From positions 1 through 64,000 of the forward strand of contig JAFYWC010000021.1 of the NCBI GenBank assembly GCA_017546585.1: a stretch of 64,000 nt of DNA, read 5' to 3'. The position numbers were made by a program, and so were the translations under genes. Shown here in pieces: positions 60,620 through 64,000 of this stretch. The notes beneath the pieces are model-generated. The model saw only the letters and a program-made list of their open reading frames with translations. It did not search any database and had not been told where the DNA came from. The DNA is from Bacteroidales bacterium (lineage in GTDB: Bacteria; Bacteroidota; Bacteroidia; Bacteroidales; UBA932). How positions within the stretch are numbered: the first letter of the stretch is position 1; each line of letters opens with the position of its first letter.

Positions 60620-61699
60620 ATGAAGATATTCAGGTATATACTTGCTGCGGTTTGTGCAGCGGCGGCATTCCTTTCGTGCTCAGGAACCGTGGACGATTCA
60701 TCGCTTCCGGTACTGACGGCAAGTGATGCAGAGATTGACCTTGCGACTGAAACACAGACAGTCTTCACGGTTACATATAACGGCGTGGACGTAACATCTC
60801 AGTCTGAAATATTCACTTCAGCAGGTGCAAGGATTGAGGGCAATACATATTCACCGGAGGCAGAGGGCTCGGAAACTTTCTATGCTGTGTATTCCGCTAT
60901 GGAGTCGAATACTGTCAGCGTGACAGTCATCAACACTGACGTGAAGGTCGAGTCAAAATATAAGAGACACGTGTTCGTGGCTGAGTTTACAGGCGCATCG
61001 TGCTCGTGGTGTCCGAAAGGATACGACAATATGATGGGACAGCTTTCTAAACCTTGGGCGTCCGACCTCAAGTCTAGAATACATATCGCTGCCTTTCATT
61101 CTGAGGAAATGGGTACAGATACTCTTGCCATCCCTGCTACAATGCACGTGAAGGATCTTTTCGGAGGTCTTGATCTTCCTTCGTATGCGGTTGATCTTCG
61201 TGATGCCGGCGGACTGACAAGTGATGGCGTCGCAGAGTTCGGAACATCTGTGAAGGCTTCGTTCAACGAGTATACTCCGCATTGCGGTGTCGCAGTGTCG
61301 TCTGCGCTCGCTTCGGATGGTAAGACTGCCGAAATCAAGGTCAAAGTGGCGTCAGAACTCACTGCCGAGTATAGAGTGGTGGTGCTGGTGCTTCAGGACG
61401 GTATCGTAGGCTATCAGAAGCACGGAGACTACGGTGAACTTAATGACTATATTCACAAGCACGTCGTTCGTCAGGTAGTCACTTCTTATGTCGGCACTTT
61501 CACAGGTGAGAAACTTACTTCTGACGGTAGAATTTCAGCCGGTCAGGAAGCGGAGAAGACCTGGACAGTCGATGTAGACGGCAGATGGGTGCTTGCGAAT
61601 ACAAAGATCTACGCTCTTGCGTTGGATTCGAACGGCTATGTAAACAATATGAATGTCTGCGCGATCGAAGGCGGAGATTCGGGATATGATATAAAATAA
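60620..61699 (+). CDS. Omp28-type lipoprotein, CSWC motif (tandem copy 3)
   Basis: 359-residue lipoprotein (FLSC, Cys20; mature SGTVDDSS). A shorter, more diverged Ig-like domain (about residues 34-108) is followed by FTGASCSWCPKGYDNM (C128-C131) and the Omp28 segment YGELNDYIHKHVVRQV. Each of the three copies has a different dipeptide between the cysteines, which would tune redox potential. Six bases after the previous gene. Confidence 0.87.
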   Translation: MKIFRYILAAVCAAAAFLSCSGTVDDSSLPVLTASDAEIDLATETQTVFTVTYNGVDVTSQSEIFTSAGARIEGNTYSPEAEGSETFYAVYSAMESNTVSVTVINTDVKVESKYKRHVFVAEFTGASCSWCPKGYDNMMGQLSKPWASDLKSRIHIAAFHSEEMGTDTLAIPATMHVKDLFGGLDLPSYAVDLRDAGGLTSDGVAEFGTSVKASFNEYTPHCGVAVSSALASDGKTAEIKVKVASELTAEYRVVVLVLQDGIVGYQKHGDYGELNDYIHKHVVRQVVTSYVGTFTGEKLTSDGRISAGQEAEKTWTVDVDGRWVLANTKIYALALDSNGYVNNMNVCAIEGGDSGYDIK

Positions 61700-61711
61700 T
61701 ATTCAGATACT

Positions 61712-64000
61712 ATGAAAAAGACTTTTAATCTTTTGTTGGCAGGTCTTTGCGTATTCTTCCTTGCTTCTTGCGAGGAGCCGAAGCCTGTGGAGCCAAATGA
61801 TGATCCGACTACCGAAAATCCAGGTGGTGAGGACAACAAAGATGAAAACGGCAACGAGAACAACGGCGACAGCGGTAACACCGGTGACAAGCCACAGCAG
61901 TTCGAGTTTCCTTATTTTGCCGAGTATCCTATCGAGTGCGGCAACCTTATCGCTGAAGGTTCAGAGGTAGGTGTCACAATCGAAGTAACTAAGGTGGAAG
62001 ACAAGAACTTTGTGTTCGAGCTTCGTCCAGGTCCTATGGTACAGTCTTTCAAACTGGACGTGTATCCGTTGTCTCAGATGTATAATAACCTCTTGAACGA
62101 CAAGACATTCGGCTATCTTACAACTGCAGAGTCCTGGGCAGTCAATGAGCGTATCCGTTCATACCTCTTCAACGAGAGCGGCAGCGGCGGATATGCATTC
62201 TCCATCAACGATTTTGACGATCCGGATGACTTCCTTCAGATCGAGTTCGATTGGATGAATACCTCGTATGCGGCAGCGTCTGCCATCGCTATCCCAGATT
62301 GCGATTACCTTATCGCAGTTGTTGCAAGTGTGGATACTGAGATCAGCAGCGTAAACCAGGAGGATCTTACTCTCTGCTACGTACACACAACTTCACAGCC
62401 GCTCATCGGCGATCCTCAGTGCGAGATCGAGGTGAATACAGGCTATAGAGCGTTCGGCGTTCAGCATCACCTTAATGCAGATGCGGCAGCCGTATATTTC
62501 TTCGGCTACCTTACATCGGAGATCGATGCTTACATCGATGCTTTCGGCGACACATTGTTCCGCGACTTTATGCGTACAAGAGTTACATCGCCGTCATACC
62601 CTAACGATCCTAACAATCCTGAGAGCCTCTACTATTCTGTAAACTATGGCGAGGCAGCTGATGCAAGCATTCTCAGCACTACCTGTGCAGTTGCTGTAGA
62701 CGCCAACCTTACTCCACAGGAGGGCTACAGCCGTCGTGACTTCCATCTCAAGGATATGCCGGAGGAGCAGCCTGTGGCAAAGACAGGTTTCAGAATTCCT
62801 GAGGACAGAATCGGTGCACACTACGCCGAGTTCTATATCGACTTCGACAAGGAGGCAAAGACAGTATACTATCTCTTCTACAACCAGGAGCAGGTGGCAG
62901 CATACAATGCTATGAGCGACAAGGAGAAGAGACAGCTTATGAGAGACATCGCAAACACTGACGGCTACGGCTGCAACAACCCTAACTTCCTTTGGGATGC
63001 TGATAATGAGGTTGCAGTGGGCAAGTCTGGCTCAGTATACTTTGAGGGTGTGCTCGAGTGCCTTGGATTCCAGCCTGGCGAGACTTACCAGGTGATCTAT
63101 ACTTCAAGAAACGGTTTCGGAACACTCAGCGCGCTTGAGCTTTCTGATCCTTTCACAATGGATGAACTCAACCTTACATCTCCTGCAGACTGCAAGGTAG
63201 ACCTCAAGTTCACTCTTGACAATGCTACAAGAACATCGTTCCGTTCGAACATAGAGTTCGATCCTTCTACTGTATCTGTGATCCGTCTCCAGTATATGAC
63301 TCCTGATTTCAATCCTGGATTCTGGACAGATGCTTCTTGGGATCAGTGGATCGACTTCATCTACAATTCTCAGAAATACTGGGATGAGGAGAAGGACTAT
63401 GCTCCAGTAATCAACGTATGGCCTACTGTATCTACAGGTATCGACCGTTTCACCTGGACAGGTATGACACCGGAGACAGAGTACACAATCTATCTCTGTG
63501 CTGAGGACTTCGACGGTAACGTCAGCCAGATGTACTTCTCTACAATCAAGACTTCCGACATCCAGGTGGGAGCAGACCCTACAGTGAAGATGGAGTTGAA
63601 GAAGGCTACAAGAGAACCGTACGACTGGACAGTGACTTATACTATCGACCACGATGTAGAGTACTATCTCTACTGCCTTACAAAGGGTACTGAGGACCTT
63701 TCAAGCAAGATCCCTGGTCTCAACAAGGCAGCTCTCAACGATATCAAGAATTCAGGCATCAGCTATGAGACCTGGAGAGACGGTATCTACGAGTGGGTAG
63801 CAGACGGATTTGAGAACAACGGCGGAGGTATGCGTACCGAGGGCAATACATCCCAGGATTGGCAGGGCAACGACACTGTCATCGCTGCTTGTATCGCAGT
63901 CGGACGTGATGCTTCGGGAGATCCTGTCTATAAGCTTTACCACCTCATCTGCAAGGATGGCAAGGCTCAGACATTGGAAGAGATCTTCGGAATCGCTGAA
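61712..64000 (+). CDS. large surface lipoprotein, 5' part
   Basis: Open frame from ATG 61712 to the right edge without a stop (763 codons). The signal peptide ends in LASC (Cys19), followed by an acidic Asp/Asn/Gly-rich linker (about residues 22-60, e.g. EDNKDENGNENNGDSG), which would suit surface export. The rest is beta-rich with fibronectin-III-like parts (TGMTPETEYTIYLCAEDFDG, about residue 585). No enzymatic motif is seen. It resembles the 877-residue lipoprotein at 49514 in type and in its Omp28 neighbours. Function unknown; the C-terminus is outside the window. Confidence 0.88.
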   Translation, partial: MKKTFNLLLAGLCVFFLASCEEPKPVEPNDDPTTENPGGEDNKDENGNENNGDSGNTGDKPQQFEFPYFAEYPIECGNLIAEGSEVGVTIEVTKVEDKNFVFELRPGPMVQSFKLDVYPLSQMYNNLLNDKTFGYLTTAESWAVNERIRSYLFNESGSGGYAFSINDFDDPDDFLQIEFDWMNTSYAAASAIAIPDCDYLIAVVASVDTEISSVNQEDLTLCYVHTTSQPLIGDPQCEIEVNTGYRAFGVQHHLNADAAAVYFFGYLTSEIDAYIDAFGDTLFRDFMRTRVTSPSYPNDPNNPESLYYSVNYGEAADASILSTTCAVAVDANLTPQEGYSRRDFHLKDMPEEQPVAKTGFRIPEDRIGAHYAEFYIDFDKEAKTVYYLFYNQEQVAAYNAMSDKEKRQLMRDIANTDGYGCNNPNFLWDADNEVAVGKSGSVYFEGVLECLGFQPGETYQVIYTSRNGFGTLSALELSDPFTMDELNLTSPADCKVDLKFTLDNATRTSFRSNIEFDPSTVSVIRLQYMTPDFNPGFWTDASWDQWIDFIYNSQKYWDEEKDYAPVINVWPTVSTGIDRFTWTGMTPETEYTIYLCAEDFDGNVSQMYFSTIKTSDIQVGADPTVKMELKKATREPYDWTVTYTIDHDVEYYLYCLTKGTEDLSSKIPGLNKAALNDIKNSGISYETWRDGIYEWVADGFENNGGGMRTEGNTSQDWQGNDTVIAACIAVGRDASGDPVYKLYHLICKDGKAQTLEEIFGIAE

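Noticed and set aside
1..64000. CRISPR array, tRNA or rRNA genes, insertion sequences, prophage genes
   Set aside because: Looked for in all gaps; no spaced direct repeats of CRISPR type, cloverleaf tRNA consensus, transposase or phage genes were seen.

Overview
The window is a stretch of core chromosome from a member of the Bacteroidota, most likely order Bacteroidales. The evidence is the Bacteroidota -7 promoter box TAnnTTTG in front of most transcription units, families largely confined to this phylum (Porin_10-type porin, Omp28-type lipoproteins, a BT_3928-like DoxX protein, a DUF6029-like barrel, an FtsL-like protein, a long MraY), and generally weak Shine-Dalgarno sequences. I cannot name the genus. 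Base composition looks close to 50% GC. I see no tRNA, rRNA, CRISPR array, insertion sequence or prophage. No stretch over about 300 bases lacks a gene; the longest gaps are 22008-22209 (a large stem-loop element) and 157-309 (a leader and two promoters).

Layout. 1-951: the start of rpsO (leaving on the left) and a YgjP-like peptidase. 959-20596, minus strand: one compact gene string, the division and cell wall (dcw) cluster mraZ-rsmH-ftsL-ftsI-murE-mraY-murD-ftsW-murG-murC-ftsQ-ftsA-ftsZ, continuing without a visible break into gltX, rpiB, truB and a MATE exporter. 20742-22007, plus: an M23 peptidase lipoprotein divergent from mraZ. 22210-33761, minus: a TonB-like protein, udk, asnS, alkaline phosphatase, an ExbB/ExbD energy-transduction operon, asparaginase, a TatD hydrolase, dprA, queA and a NUDIX hydrolase. 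33866-38478, plus: pyrE, an SRPBCC protein, an rRNA methyltransferase, a TPR protein and an FtsX-like permease. 38479-44466, minus: MltF-like transglycosylase, putative porin, and the NAD salvage pair pncA-pncB. 44546-46750, plus: a sugar kinase fused to a RapZ C-terminal domain, then a MurU-like nucleotidyltransferase. 46745-49387: CPBP protease, a DivIC/FtsB-like protein and purB. 49514-64000: two loci rich in CxxC thioredoxin-fold lipoproteins (four Omp28-type proteins and a TlpA protein), two large lipoproteins, a DUF6029-like barrel, and between them tmk, a BT_3928-like protein and folP.

How the genes work together. Much of the window serves the envelope: peptidoglycan precursor synthesis and division (dcw, DivIC-like), remodelling (M23, MltF), probable recycling of cell wall sugars (kinase-RapZ fusion plus MurU-like enzyme), energy transfer to the outer membrane (ExbB/ExbD/TonB), and a probable surface thiol-redox lipoprotein set.

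Most unusual signal. The tetranucleotide CATG is almost absent. Reading every ATG on the given strand and checking the base before it, I find one CATG in 64,000 bases (28683-28686), where about 250 would be expected at even base use. No gene here explains it; it points to a CATG-specific restriction or modification system elsewhere in the genome or in its past. Other notable items are four TGGAA repeats spaced exactly 10 bp before mraZ (a likely MraZ operator), a structured palindromic element at 22092-22186 whose core recurs inside an in-frame insertion in truB, and several nested divergent promoters.
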